Assembly (NCBI GenBank): GCA_902783005.1 | Contig: CACZPI010000125.1 | Span: 1-64,000 of the forward strand | Direction of reading: 5' to 3' | Origin: an uncultured Ruminococcus sp. | GTDB lineage: Bacteria > Bacillota > Clostridia > Oscillospirales > Ruminococcaceae | Length of the DNA: 64,000 nt | The notes under the pieces: generated by a model | Databases searched by the model: none | Told to the model about the DNA's origin: nothing | The model's input: the letters and a program-made list of their open reading frames with translations, nothing else | Part shown: positions 17,755 to 24,902 of the stretch, one piece after another | Numbering within the stretch: the first letter of the stretch is position 1 | Layout of the letters: the number at the start of each line of letters is the position of its first letter | Made by a program: the position numbers and the translations under genes

Positions 17755-17783
17755 TTGACAAGCATGTCGGTTTGTGCTATAAT
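17755..17783 (+). promoter_or_regulatory. Promoter of the nfeD-stomatin operon
   Basis: TTGACA (17755-17760), 17 nt, TATAAT (17778-17783). Confidence 0.85.
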
Positions 17784-17906
17784 AGTTGCAACGGCGGGGG
17801 AAAAGGAAGGACGGTGAGAGCCGGATTTCCAGAATTGTAAATTTGTTTTACACCCGTCATGCATCTGGAAAGCATTTGAAACATATCTGGAAAGGAGCGT
17901 GGTGTT

Positions 17907-18359
17907 ATGGATCATGCAGCAACCGCACAAATGGTTCTCTGGGGGATCGTATTTGTACTGGCGGCCATTCTGGAGGCAGCAACTTTGCAGCTCGTGACCA
18001 TCTGGTTCTGCGTGGGTGCTCTGGCGGCATTCATTGCAGCGGCGCTGGGATTTTCCTTCATGGCGCAGGCGATCCTGTTCACAGCGGTTTCTGTGATCCT
18101 GCTGTGCGTGACAAGACCGCTGCTCCGGAAGATCCGCGTGCAGAATGTCCCCGCGATGAATGCGGACGGCGAGGTCGGCAAGCTGGCGATCGTTACCGAG
18201 TCCATCGACGCTGTCAGGGACACCGGCAGAGTCCGGATCGGCGGCGTCAACTGGAGAGCGCGTCCGGAGACAGAGGGCGAGACCTTTGCAGAGGGTGCAT
18301 CCGTCCGGGTGGCACGCATTGAGGGAACTACTGCCTTCGTCACAGCAGAAACGCCGTGA
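17907..18359 (+). CDS. NfeD family membrane protein
   Basis: A 150-residue short-form NfeD. Residues about 8-75 form two to three transmembrane segments, and the C-terminal 70 residues form an OB-fold with the usual GKLAIVTESI ... RVRIGGVNWRARPE ... VRVARIEGTTAFV pattern. It lacks the N-terminal ClpP-like protease found in long NfeD proteins. NfeD and the SPFH protein encoded 54 bases downstream are a conserved gene pair; NfeD is thought to help organise the SPFH oligomer in membrane microdomains. GAAAGGAG precedes the start. Confidence 0.85.
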   Translation: MDHAATAQMVLWGIVFVLAAILEAATLQLVTIWFCVGALAAFIAAALGFSFMAQAILFTAVSVILLCVTRPLLRKIRVQNVPAMNADGEVGKLAIVTESIDAVRDTGRVRIGGVNWRARPETEGETFAEGASVRVARIEGTTAFVTAETP

Positions 18360-18413
18360 GGAAATGCAGACAGAAGAACACATCAACATTAACATTTAAC
18401 GGAGGTATGTATC

Positions 18414-19391
18414 ATGGGAATCGGAGGATATCTGGTACTGGCACTGGTCATCATCGTAGCGATCATCTTTATCCGCTGCATCGTCATCGTGCCGCAGGCA
18501 CATGTATTTGTGGTGGAGCGTCTGGGTACATTCAAATGTGAACTGGGCACCGGCCCGAAACTGCTGATGCCGTTCGTGGACAGAGTGGTACGCAAGGTCT
18601 CCCTGAAGGAGCGCGTCGTAGACTTCAAGCCGCAGCAGGTTATCACAAAGGATAACGTTACCATGCAGATCGACACCGTCGTATTCTTCCAGGTAACGGA
18701 TGCCAAGCGCTACACCTACGGCATTGAGAATCCGATGATGGCGATTGAGAACTTCACCGCCACCACCCTGCGTAACATCATCGGTGAGCTGGAGCTGGAC
18801 TCCACGCTGACCAGCCGCGACACCATCAACAACAAGATCACCGCCATCCTCGATGAGGAGACCGACCGCTGGGGCATCAAGGTCATCCGCGTAGAGCTCA
18901 AGAACATTCTGCCGCCCCGTGAGATCCAGGAATCCATGGAGAAGCAGATGAAGGCAGAGCGTGAGCGCCGTGAGAAGATCCTCCAGGCAGAGGGCGAAAA
19001 GAAGTCTCAGGTGCTGGTTGCCGAGGCTGAGAAGGAATCCAAGATCCTGCGCGCACAGGCCGAGAAGGAATCTGAGATCCTGCGCGCCGAGGCCGAGAAG
19101 CAGGCCATGATCCTGCGTGCCGATGCAGCGCGTGAGCAGAAGATCCTCGAGGCAGAGGGCGAGGCACAGGCCATCGAGAAGGTACAGCAGGCGCTGGCCG
19201 ATTCGATCAAGAAGCTCAATGAGTCCAACCCGTCCGAAGCTGTCCTGACGCTGAAGGCATATGAAGCCTTCATCAAGGCAGCAGACGGCAAGGCCACCAA
19301 GCTCATCATTCCGAGCGAGATCCAGGGCATTGCAGGCCTGGCTGCCGGCATCAAGGCTGCGGCCGAATCCGGCGAGAGCCCGAAGAAGTAA
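18414..19391 (+). CDS. Stomatin/QmcA-type SPFH (band 7) protein
   Basis: A 325-residue membrane-anchored SPFH protein. A hydrophobic anchor spans residues 5-25, the SPFH domain about 30-190 (VERLGTFKCELGTGPKLLMPF ... NILPPREIQESMEKQMKAERERREKIL), and residues 180-290 form a long Ala/Glu-rich coiled coil. It belongs to the slipin/QmcA group, which assembles into large cages or microdomains around membrane proteases and other partners. It is the partner of NfeD upstream. GGAGG lies before the ATG, and a hairpin terminator follows. Confidence 0.9.
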   Translation: MGIGGYLVLALVIIVAIIFIRCIVIVPQAHVFVVERLGTFKCELGTGPKLLMPFVDRVVRKVSLKERVVDFKPQQVITKDNVTMQIDTVVFFQVTDAKRYTYGIENPMMAIENFTATTLRNIIGELELDSTLTSRDTINNKITAILDEETDRWGIKVIRVELKNILPPREIQESMEKQMKAERERREKILQAEGEKKSQVLVAEAEKESKILRAQAEKESEILRAEAEKQAMILRADAAREQKILEAEGEAQAIEKVQQALADSIKKLNESNPSEAVLTLKAYEAFIKAADGKATKLIIPSEIQGIAGLAAGIKAAAESGESPKK

Positions 19392-19399
19392 ATTTCCAT

Positions 19400-19428
19400 G
19401 CAGCCCTGTTCATAATGAGCAGGGCTGC
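19400..19428 (+). terminator. Terminator of the nfeD-stomatin operon
   Basis: GCAGCCCTG (19400-19408) and CAGGGCTGC (19420-19428), 11-nt loop, then AGTGTTTCTC. Confidence 0.75.
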
Positions 19429-19449
19429 AGTGTTTCTCATGATCGTCAG

Positions 19450-19498
19450 CCATACTGAAAGCCTGCCCTCTCCGCATGCGGGGAGGGAGCTTTTTCTC
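19450..19498. repeat. Dispersed hairpin repeat, CATACTG type
   Basis: CATACTGAAAGCCTGCCC leads into a GC hairpin (about 19466-19487) and a T-run. The same layout, CATACTGTAAGCCCGCCCC plus hairpin plus T-run, recurs at 36909-36953, so this is a repeated unit rather than an isolated terminator. Confidence 0.6.
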
Positions 19499-19517
19499 TG
19501 CAAATCCCGGAAACCCC

Positions 19518-19598
19518 TTGACGGGAGGGGCAGAATGTGGTATAATGAGATATTGAAACACTGTTAAGGACAGATGCCTGTGTCAGACGGACACAGGC
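19518..19598 (+). promoter_or_regulatory. Promoter and leader hairpin of nfnAB
   Basis: TTGACG (19518-19523), 17 nt, TATAAT (19541-19546). In the leader GCCTGTGTC (19576-19584) pairs with GACACAGGC (19590-19598), ending directly before the GGGAGGG ribosome binding site. Confidence 0.75.
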
Positions 19599-19613
19599 GG
19601 GAGGGAGCATATT

Positions 19614-20456
19614 GTGTATCGGATTGTCAGAAAGAAGGTGCTGAATCCCACCGTCACTTTGATGGAGGTAGAAGCACCATTTATTGCGAAAAAAGTACAG
19701 CCTGGACAGTTCATCATCTTCCGTGTGGATGAATTTGGTGAGCGCGTGCCGCTGACCGTGGCCGACAGCGATCCGGAGAAGGGAACGATCACGCTGATCT
19801 TCCAGATCGTCGGCGCTTCGACCATGAAGCTCAATGCATTGCAGGAGGGCGAATCCATCCTCGACCTCGTCGGCCCGCTTGGTGTGGCCACCGAGATCCC
19901 GGAGGGTGCCAAGCGCGTGTGCGTCATCGGCGGCGGCGTGGGCTGTGCCATTGCCTATCCGCAGGCGAAGAAGTGCTTTGCGGACGGACTGACCGTGGAT
20001 GTCATTGCCGGCTTCCGGAATAAGGACATCGTCATTCTCGAGGACGAATTCCGTGCGCATTCCCATGAGCTGATCGTCTGCACCGATGACGGCAGCTATG
20101 GGCAGAAGGGCTTCGTCACCAATGCACTCCAGGAGCGCATTGATGCGGGGATCCAGTATGACTGCGTCATTGCCATCGGCCCGACCCCGATGATGAAATT
20201 CGTCTGTCAGGTCACAAAGCCCTACGGCATCAAGACCATCGTTTCGCTCAACCCCATCATGGTAGACGGCACCGGTATGTGCGGCGGATGCAGAGTCACC
20301 GTCGGCGGACAGGTGAAGTATGCATGCGTGGACGGGCCGGATTTTGACGGACATGAAGTCGATTTTGACGAGCTGATGCGCCGCAGCGGGATTTTCCGCG
20401 AGCGCGAGGCCGATTGCCGCATGATGATGCAGGCCAGACAGAAGGAGGGCGAGTGA
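19614..20456 (+). CDS. nfnA: NfnA: FAD/[2Fe-2S] subunit of NADH-dependent ferredoxin:NADP+ oxidoreductase
   Basis: A 280-residue ferredoxin-NADP reductase-type protein, also called SudB-like. It has an FAD-binding barrel (residues 1-95, with GQFIIFRVDEFGERVPLTV), a nucleotide-binding domain (VCVIGGGVGCAIAYP) and a C-terminal [2Fe-2S] cysteine cluster GMCGGCRVTVGGQVKYACVDGP. With NfnB it couples NADH and reduced ferredoxin to NADP+ reduction by flavin-based electron bifurcation, supplying NADPH in anaerobes. Translation starts at GTG, seven bases after GGGAGGG. The nfnB start is two bases past its stop. Confidence 0.88.
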   Translation: MYRIVRKKVLNPTVTLMEVEAPFIAKKVQPGQFIIFRVDEFGERVPLTVADSDPEKGTITLIFQIVGASTMKLNALQEGESILDLVGPLGVATEIPEGAKRVCVIGGGVGCAIAYPQAKKCFADGLTVDVIAGFRNKDIVILEDEFRAHSHELIVCTDDGSYGQKGFVTNALQERIDAGIQYDCVIAIGPTPMMKFVCQVTKPYGIKTIVSLNPIMVDGTGMCGGCRVTVGGQVKYACVDGPDFDGHEVDFDELMRRSGIFREREADCRMMMQARQKEGE

Positions 20457-20457
20457 G

Positions 20458-21843
20458 ATGCCGAATATGTCGCAGGTCAAGGTGACGATCCCGGAGCAGG
20501 ATCCGAAGGTGCGTGCGCACAATTTTGAGGAGGTCACACTCGGCTATACCAAGGAAATGGCCATGGAAGAGGCAGCCCGCTGCCTGAACTGCAAGAATAT
20601 GCCCTGCGTTTCCGGATGTCCGGTGAATGTCCGCATTCCGGAATTCATTGCGCAGATCCGCGAGGGGAATTTCGAGGGCGCCTACGAGATCATCCATTCG
20701 ACCAACGGCCTTCCTGCCGTCTGCGGAAGAGTCTGTCCGCAGGAGCGCCAGTGCGAGAGCAAGTGCGTGCGCGGCATCAAGGGCGAACCGGTCGGCATCG
20801 GCAGACTCGAGCGCTTTGCAGCCGATACCCATATGCAGGAGGGCAAGTCGGAGATCACCAGACCCCAGCCGAACGGCCACAAGGTCGCAGTTGTCGGCGG
20901 CGGCCCGTCCGGCCTGACCTGTGCCGGTGATCTGGCACAGCTCGGCTATGCGGTGACGGTATTTGAGGCATTCCATACCGCGGGCGGTGTGCTCATGTAC
21001 GGCATTCCGGAATTCCGTCTCCCGAAGACCATCGTGCAGAAGGAGATCGAGAATCTGAAGGCTCTTGGCGTCAATATCATGACCAATATGGTCATCGGCA
21101 AGGTGCTGTCCATTGACGAGCTGATGGCTGACGGCTATGAAGCGGTCTTTGTTGGCTCTGGTGCGGGACTTCCGCGCTTCATGGGCATCGAGGGCGAAGG
21201 GCTTGCGGGCGTATGCTCCGCGAATGAATACCTGACACGCATCAACCTGATGAAGGGCTACAAGGAAGGCTATGACACGCCGGTTCTGCATTCCAAGGCA
21301 GTCGCCGTTGTCGGCGGCGGCAACGTGGCAATGGATGCGGCACGCAGCGCACTCCGGATGGGTGCAGAGCATGTGTACATCATCTACCGCCGCGGTGAGG
21401 AGGAAATGCCGGCACGCCGCGAGGAGGTGCATCACGCCAAGCAGGAGGGTGTGGAATTCCTCAACCTCAACAATCCCGTGAAGCTCCTCGGCGATGAAAA
21501 CGGCAGAGTCCGTGCGGCTGTGGTACAGCGTATGGAGCTTGGTGAGCCGGATGCCAGCGGCAGACGTTCGCCGGTGCCGGTCGAAGGCTCGGAATATGAG
21601 CTTGCGGTCGATACGGTCATCATGGCCATCGGCACCTCGCCCAATCCTCTGATCCGCACGACCACCCAGGGCCTTGAAGCCAACAAGCGCGGCTGCCTGA
21701 TCGTGGATGAGGACAACATGACGACCAAGCAGGGTGTGTATGCCGGCGGCGATGCCGTGACCGGTGCTGCCACCGTCATTCTGGCGATGGGCGCGGGCAA
21801 GGCAGCGGCAAAGTCCATTGATGCCTATATTCAGGGAAAATAA
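20458..21843 (+). CDS. nfnB: NfnB: NADPH-binding flavin/iron-sulfur subunit (GltA-like)
   Basis: A 461-residue protein of the glutamate synthase small-subunit family, often annotated GltA. The N-terminal segment carries the two-cluster cysteine pattern CLNCKNMPCVSGCP and CGRVCPQERQCESKC. It is followed by the FAD-binding GGGPSGLTCAGDLAQLG, the NADPH-binding VVGGGNVAMDAAR and the C-terminal YAGGDAVTGAATVILAMG. Adjacent nfnA makes the bifurcating NfnAB complex the best reading; a stand-alone NADPH-glutamate synthase would need a large subunit, which is absent here. Cytoplasmic. Confidence 0.88.
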   Translation: MPNMSQVKVTIPEQDPKVRAHNFEEVTLGYTKEMAMEEAARCLNCKNMPCVSGCPVNVRIPEFIAQIREGNFEGAYEIIHSTNGLPAVCGRVCPQERQCESKCVRGIKGEPVGIGRLERFAADTHMQEGKSEITRPQPNGHKVAVVGGGPSGLTCAGDLAQLGYAVTVFEAFHTAGGVLMYGIPEFRLPKTIVQKEIENLKALGVNIMTNMVIGKVLSIDELMADGYEAVFVGSGAGLPRFMGIEGEGLAGVCSANEYLTRINLMKGYKEGYDTPVLHSKAVAVVGGGNVAMDAARSALRMGAEHVYIIYRRGEEEMPARREEVHHAKQEGVEFLNLNNPVKLLGDENGRVRAAVVQRMELGEPDASGRRSPVPVEGSEYELAVDTVIMAIGTSPNPLIRTTTQGLEANKRGCLIVDEDNMTTKQGVYAGGDAVTGAATVILAMGAGKAAAKSIDAYIQGK

Positions 21844-21869
21844 AGAAAAATAATCAGGAGGTAGTATTT

Positions 21870-22340
21870 ATGAACCAGAAACTCAAGAAGGTACTTGCAG
21901 CGATGACGGGTGTTTCCATTGCCGTTCCGATGGGAACACTGACGGCATATGCATCGGATTCCTCTGCGGGCGCATCCGGTGGTACAGCGGCAGCGCTGTT
22001 TTCAACGCTCGGTCTGCCGATCCTGCTGCTGGTATTCCTGTATCTCATCATGATCCGTCCGCAGCAGAAGCAGGAGAAGGAAACCCGTGAAATGCAGAAG
22101 AATCTGCAGGTGGGTGACGAGGTCGTAACGATCGGCGGCATTGTGGGCATCGTTCTGCGTGTCGAGGATGCAACGGAGACCGTTGTTCTCGAGACCGGCA
22201 GCGACCGCCTGAAGATCCGCCTGAAGCAGGATGCCATCAAGGAGAATGTCACCGCCATGGAGCAGGCTGCTGCTGCAAAGGCAGAGAAGGACAAGAAGAA
22301 GACCTCCCTGCTTCCGACGGGCAAGCCGAAGGACGAGTAA
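21870..22340 (+). CDS. yajC: Preprotein translocase subunit YajC
   Basis: A 156-residue protein. Unusually, it begins with a signal-like hydrophobic stretch (residues 7-28) before the canonical YajC segment: one transmembrane helix, LPILLLVFLYLIMI, directly followed by RPQQKQEKE, then the domain LQVGDEVVTIGGIVGIV. YajC is the small accessory partner of SecDF in protein export. It follows nfnB by 26 bases and may share its transcript. The extra N-terminal helix suggests two membrane passes; the C-tail is Lys-rich. Confidence 0.9.
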   Translation: MNQKLKKVLAAMTGVSIAVPMGTLTAYASDSSAGASGGTAAALFSTLGLPILLLVFLYLIMIRPQQKQEKETREMQKNLQVGDEVVTIGGIVGIVLRVEDATETVVLETGSDRLKIRLKQDAIKENVTAMEQAAAAKAEKDKKKTSLLPTGKPKDE

Positions 22341-22396
22341 TATTCACCGGAGAAGCCGCATAGGATATACCAGAAATCCCGAGGGGAGGCATGGCA

Positions 22397-22780
22397 ATGC
22401 GGCACAGACAACTCACCGGAATCCTGCTGTCTGCGGTAGAAGGACTTCTACTCCCGGCAGCAGGTGTTTTTTTGCTGGCAGGGATGATTATGGCGTTTGG
22501 TGTGCTGCCGGTGTGGTTTCGGATCGGATGGTCACATCTGTTCTGGTGGGGTGCTGCCATGCTGGCGGGCTGCCGTGCAGGCTGGCGTCTGCGGCACCGC
22601 GGGGCAATGTACGGACTGCTCTGCGGCCTGCTGCTGACCGGCATTCTGCTGGCGGGGTGTCTGCTCTCCGGACAGCATCCCGGCTCCGTCATGGAGCTGC
22701 GCTGCATCGGCATGGGTGTTTCCGGCATGACCGGAGGCGTGATCGGGGTCAATCTCCCGAATAAGCTGCCGCCCGGATAG
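22397..22780 (+). CDS. TIGR04086 family membrane protein
   Basis: A 127-residue protein with four predicted transmembrane segments (about 8-30, 37-57, 66-86 and 95-118) and glycine-rich helices, matching the TIGR04086 family in length and topology. Members of this family are often found near yajC and the SCIFF genes in Clostridia, as here; the function is unknown. GGAGG is seven bases from the chosen ATG, while the ATG at 22391 is almost touching it. Confidence 0.65.
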   Translation: MRHRQLTGILLSAVEGLLLPAAGVFLLAGMIMAFGVLPVWFRIGWSHLFWWGAAMLAGCRAGWRLRHRGAMYGLLCGLLLTGILLAGCLLSGQHPGSVMELRCIGMGVSGMTGGVIGVNLPNKLPPG

Positions 22781-22806
22781 ATTTCCGAAAAAAATCGAAA
22801 AAACCC

Positions 22807-22835
22807 TTGCATTCTCCTGTGAACTATGGTATAAT
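22807..22835 (+). promoter_or_regulatory. Promoter of the SCIFF gene
   Basis: TTGCAT (22807-22812), 17 nt, TATAAT (22830-22835). Confidence 0.8.
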
Positions 22836-22876
22836 AGAAAAAAAGAGCATGTCTCAACAAAGGGAGGTACATTCAC

Positions 22877-23023
22877 ATGAAGCACATCATGACCATCAAC
22901 AAGGCAAACCTGAAGGAGAGCGCACAGAAGGGCGGCTGCGGCAACTGCCAGGCTTCCTGCCAGTCTGCATGCAAGACTTCCTGCACTGTCGCTAACCAGA
23001 AGTGTGAGAGAGACGAAAAGTAA
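22877..23023 (+). CDS. scfA: SCIFF six-cysteine ranthipeptide precursor
   Basis: A 48-residue peptide too short for normal gene finders. It begins MKHIMTINKANLKES and carries six cysteines at residues 21, 24, 28, 32, 36 and 43 within the family core CQASCQSACKTSCTVANQKC. SCIFF (six cysteines in forty-five) is a ribosomally made peptide nearly universal in Clostridia. Its maturase links a Cys sulfur to an acceptor residue (Thr in characterised members) to form a thioether. AGGGAGG precedes the ATG, the gene has its own promoter, and the maturase follows 84 bases downstream behind a hairpin that should set a higher dose of precursor than enzyme. The biological role of SCIFF is unknown. Confidence 0.95.
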   Translation: MKHIMTINKANLKESAQKGGCGNCQASCQSACKTSCTVANQKCERDEK

Positions 23024-23044
23024 ACAAGTTTTTTTGTTTCTGAT

Positions 23045-23068
23045 GCCCCACACAGGCCTGTGTGGGGC
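23045..23068 (+). terminator. Attenuating hairpin between SCIFF precursor and maturase
   Basis: GCCCCACACAGG (23045-23056) and CCTGTGTGGGGC (23057-23068), then GTTTCTC. The T-run is weak, so partial read-through into the maturase gene is expected. Confidence 0.7.
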
Positions 23069-23106
23069 GTTTCTCGTGTAGCTAATCTCTGAAAGGATGA
23101 ATACCC

Positions 23107-24486
23107 ATGATCCATAAGTATTATCTCGGCGGTCTGTATATTGTGCTGGACGTCAACAGCGGCGGTGTACACATCGTGGACGAGCTGACATATGACCTGC
23201 TGGACTACGCAGCGCCGCCTTTTGCGGAGGAATGTCCGCAGGAGATCCTCGACAAGCTGTCGGACAAGCACGATCCGGAGGAAGTGCGCGAGTGCTACCG
23301 TGAGCTTGCGGGGCTGTATGAGGATAAGATCCTCTTCTCGGCGGATGACTATGAGAAGTATGCGAAATTCACCGTGGCATCCCCGGTCAAGGCCATGTGC
23401 CTGCATATTTCCCATGACTGCAATCTCCGCTGCAAGTATTGCTTTGCATCGACCGGTGATTTCGGCACCGGCCGCAAGCTGATGCCGCTGGAGATCGGCA
23501 AGAAGGCGATCGACTTCCTGCTGGAGAATTCCGGCAACCGCAAGAATCTCGAGCTTGATTTCTTCGGCGGTGAGCCGCTGATGAATTTCGGCGTTGTCAA
23601 GGAGGTTGTCGAGTATGCCCGCAGCCGCGAGGCGGAATTCGGCAAGACCTTCCGCTTCACCATCACCACCAACGGCATGCTGCTGACCGACGACAAGATC
23701 GACTTCATCAACAAGGAAATGTCCAATGTCGTCCTCTCCATCGACGGCCGCAAGGAGGTCAATGACCGCATGCGTCCGGGCATCGGCGGCAAGGGCAGCT
23801 ACGATGTGATCCTGCCGAAGTTCAAGAAGCTCGTGGATGCACGCAGCAAGGACAAGGATTACTATGTCCGCGGCACCTTCACCAAGTACAATCTCGACTT
23901 TGCAGAGGATGTATTCAGCCTGCGTGATGCCGGATTCGATCAGATCTCCGTGGAGCCGGTCGTCTGCGATGCACAGTATGACTATGCGCTCACCGAGGCA
24001 GAGCTTCCGGCAGTCTTTGCGGAATATGAGGAGCTGGCACAGCGTCTGCTGGAGAATGACCGTCAGGGGAAGCATTTCAATTTCTTCCATTTCATGATCG
24101 ACCTTGACCAGGGTCCGTGCGCCATCAAGCGCCTGCGCGGCTGCGGCTGCGGCAATGAGTATGTGGCCATCACACCGGACGGCGACATTTATCCGTGCCA
24201 TCAGTTTGTCGGCATCGAGGAATACAAGATGGGCAATCTCATGGACGGCACCTTCGATATGGATATGAAGCAGACCTTTGCCGAGACCCATATCTACAAC
24301 AAGCCGAGCTGCCGTGACTGCTGGGCACGCTTCTACTGCTCCGGCGGCTGCAATGCCAATAATTACATGTACATGGGTGATATTCACACCGCACACACGC
24401 TCTCCTGCGAGCTGGAAAAGAAGCGCGTGGAATGCGCCATCATGATCCAGGCTGTCAAGTCTCTTGAAAGAGGCCAGGCAGAATAA
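23107..24486 (+). CDS. scfB: SCIFF radical SAM maturase
   Basis: A 459-residue SPASM-type radical SAM enzyme. The first 90 residues form a peptide-recognition (RRE-like) region. The radical SAM motif CNLRCKYC (CxxxCxxC) lies near residues 104-111, FFGGEPLMNF follows, and the C-terminal SPASM cysteines are in RGCGCGNEYVAITPDGDIYPC and CRDCWARFYCSGGC. It matches the thioether-forming SCIFF maturase in length and motif order, and sits directly after scfA. It uses S-adenosylmethionine and auxiliary 4Fe-4S clusters to install the Cys thioether crosslink. Confidence 0.95.
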   Translation: MIHKYYLGGLYIVLDVNSGGVHIVDELTYDLLDYAAPPFAEECPQEILDKLSDKHDPEEVRECYRELAGLYEDKILFSADDYEKYAKFTVASPVKAMCLHISHDCNLRCKYCFASTGDFGTGRKLMPLEIGKKAIDFLLENSGNRKNLELDFFGGEPLMNFGVVKEVVEYARSREAEFGKTFRFTITTNGMLLTDDKIDFINKEMSNVVLSIDGRKEVNDRMRPGIGGKGSYDVILPKFKKLVDARSKDKDYYVRGTFTKYNLDFAEDVFSLRDAGFDQISVEPVVCDAQYDYALTEAELPAVFAEYEELAQRLLENDRQGKHFNFFHFMIDLDQGPCAIKRLRGCGCGNEYVAITPDGDIYPCHQFVGIEEYKMGNLMDGTFDMDMKQTFAETHIYNKPSCRDCWARFYCSGGCNANNYMYMGDIHTAHTLSCELEKKRVECAIMIQAVKSLERGQAE

Positions 24487-24493
24487 CAAAAGC

Positions 24494-24522
24494 AATGCCC
24501 TTCCGGTCACAGGAAGGGCATT
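24494..24522. terminator. Bidirectional terminator between scfB and the ACT gene
   Basis: AATGCCCTTCC (24494-24504) and GGAAGGGCATT (24512-24522), 7-nt loop, between convergent genes. Confidence 0.85.
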
Positions 24523-24530
24523 CTTGGAAT

Positions 24531-24782
24531 CTATCCTACTTTTGTGAATTTCCGGAATCCCCGGATGCGCGTCAAACGCCTTTGCAGGTCACGCAGACCT
24601 GTCTCATCCGTCTGCACTTTGCCGCGGAATACGGAAATTTCTGCGCCGCTGCGCTCCCGGATGACCCGTGCCTGATGGGAAACAATCGGGATCCCTGCAC
24701 GCTGCATAGCAGCCGCAACCTCATTGACCACGCCGACCCGGTCACGGATCCGGATCTCGATTTCATACAGATTTGCTGACAT
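24531..24782 (-). CDS. ACT domain protein
   Basis: An 83-residue single ACT domain: YEIEIRIRDRVGVVNEVAAAMQRAGIPIVSHQARVI is the beta-alpha-beta start with the D-x-x-G-V turn that binds amino acids in ACT dimers. There is no attached catalytic domain, so it is probably a regulatory or sensor subunit; the ligand is unknown. I chose ATG 24782 because GGAGGTG lies seven bases upstream; longer in-frame starts exist but lack a good site. Confidence 0.75.
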   Translation of the reverse strand: MSANLYEIEIRIRDRVGVVNEVAAAMQRAGIPIVSHQARVIRERSGAEISVFRGKVQTDETGLRDLQRRLTRIRGFRKFTKVG

Positions 24783-24812
24783 CTGCGTCACCTCCATGAT
24801 TGATATAGCTCT

Positions 24813-24841
24813 ATTGTACCAGATTTCCGCATTCCTGTCCA
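24813..24841 (-). promoter_or_regulatory. Promoter of the ACT gene
   Basis: Read leftward, TGGACA (24836-24841), 17 nt, TACAAT (24813-24818). Confidence 0.7.
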
Positions 24842-24854
24842 ATACCGGAAAGAA

Positions 24855-24889
24855 ATCCCCTGTGATAGGTTTTTCCTATCACAGGGGAT
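24855..24889 (-). terminator. Terminator of the signalling island
   Basis: A perfect 15-bp stem, ATCCCCTGTGATAGG (24855-24869) and CCTATCACAGGGGAT (24875-24889), 5-nt loop, followed leftward by TTTCTTT. Confidence 0.9.
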
Positions 24890-24902
24890 GCGTGTCAGAG
24901 GA

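Noticed and set aside
13985..17761. A 1258-codon leftward frame
   Set aside because: Antisense to the LRR gene and the GTPase-NYN fusion; no domain, no start site. GC-rich codon bias leaves this frame open.
20458..21843. Stand-alone NADPH-dependent glutamate synthase
   Set aside because: The adjacent NfnA-type reductase subunit and lack of a glutamate synthase large subunit favour NfnB.
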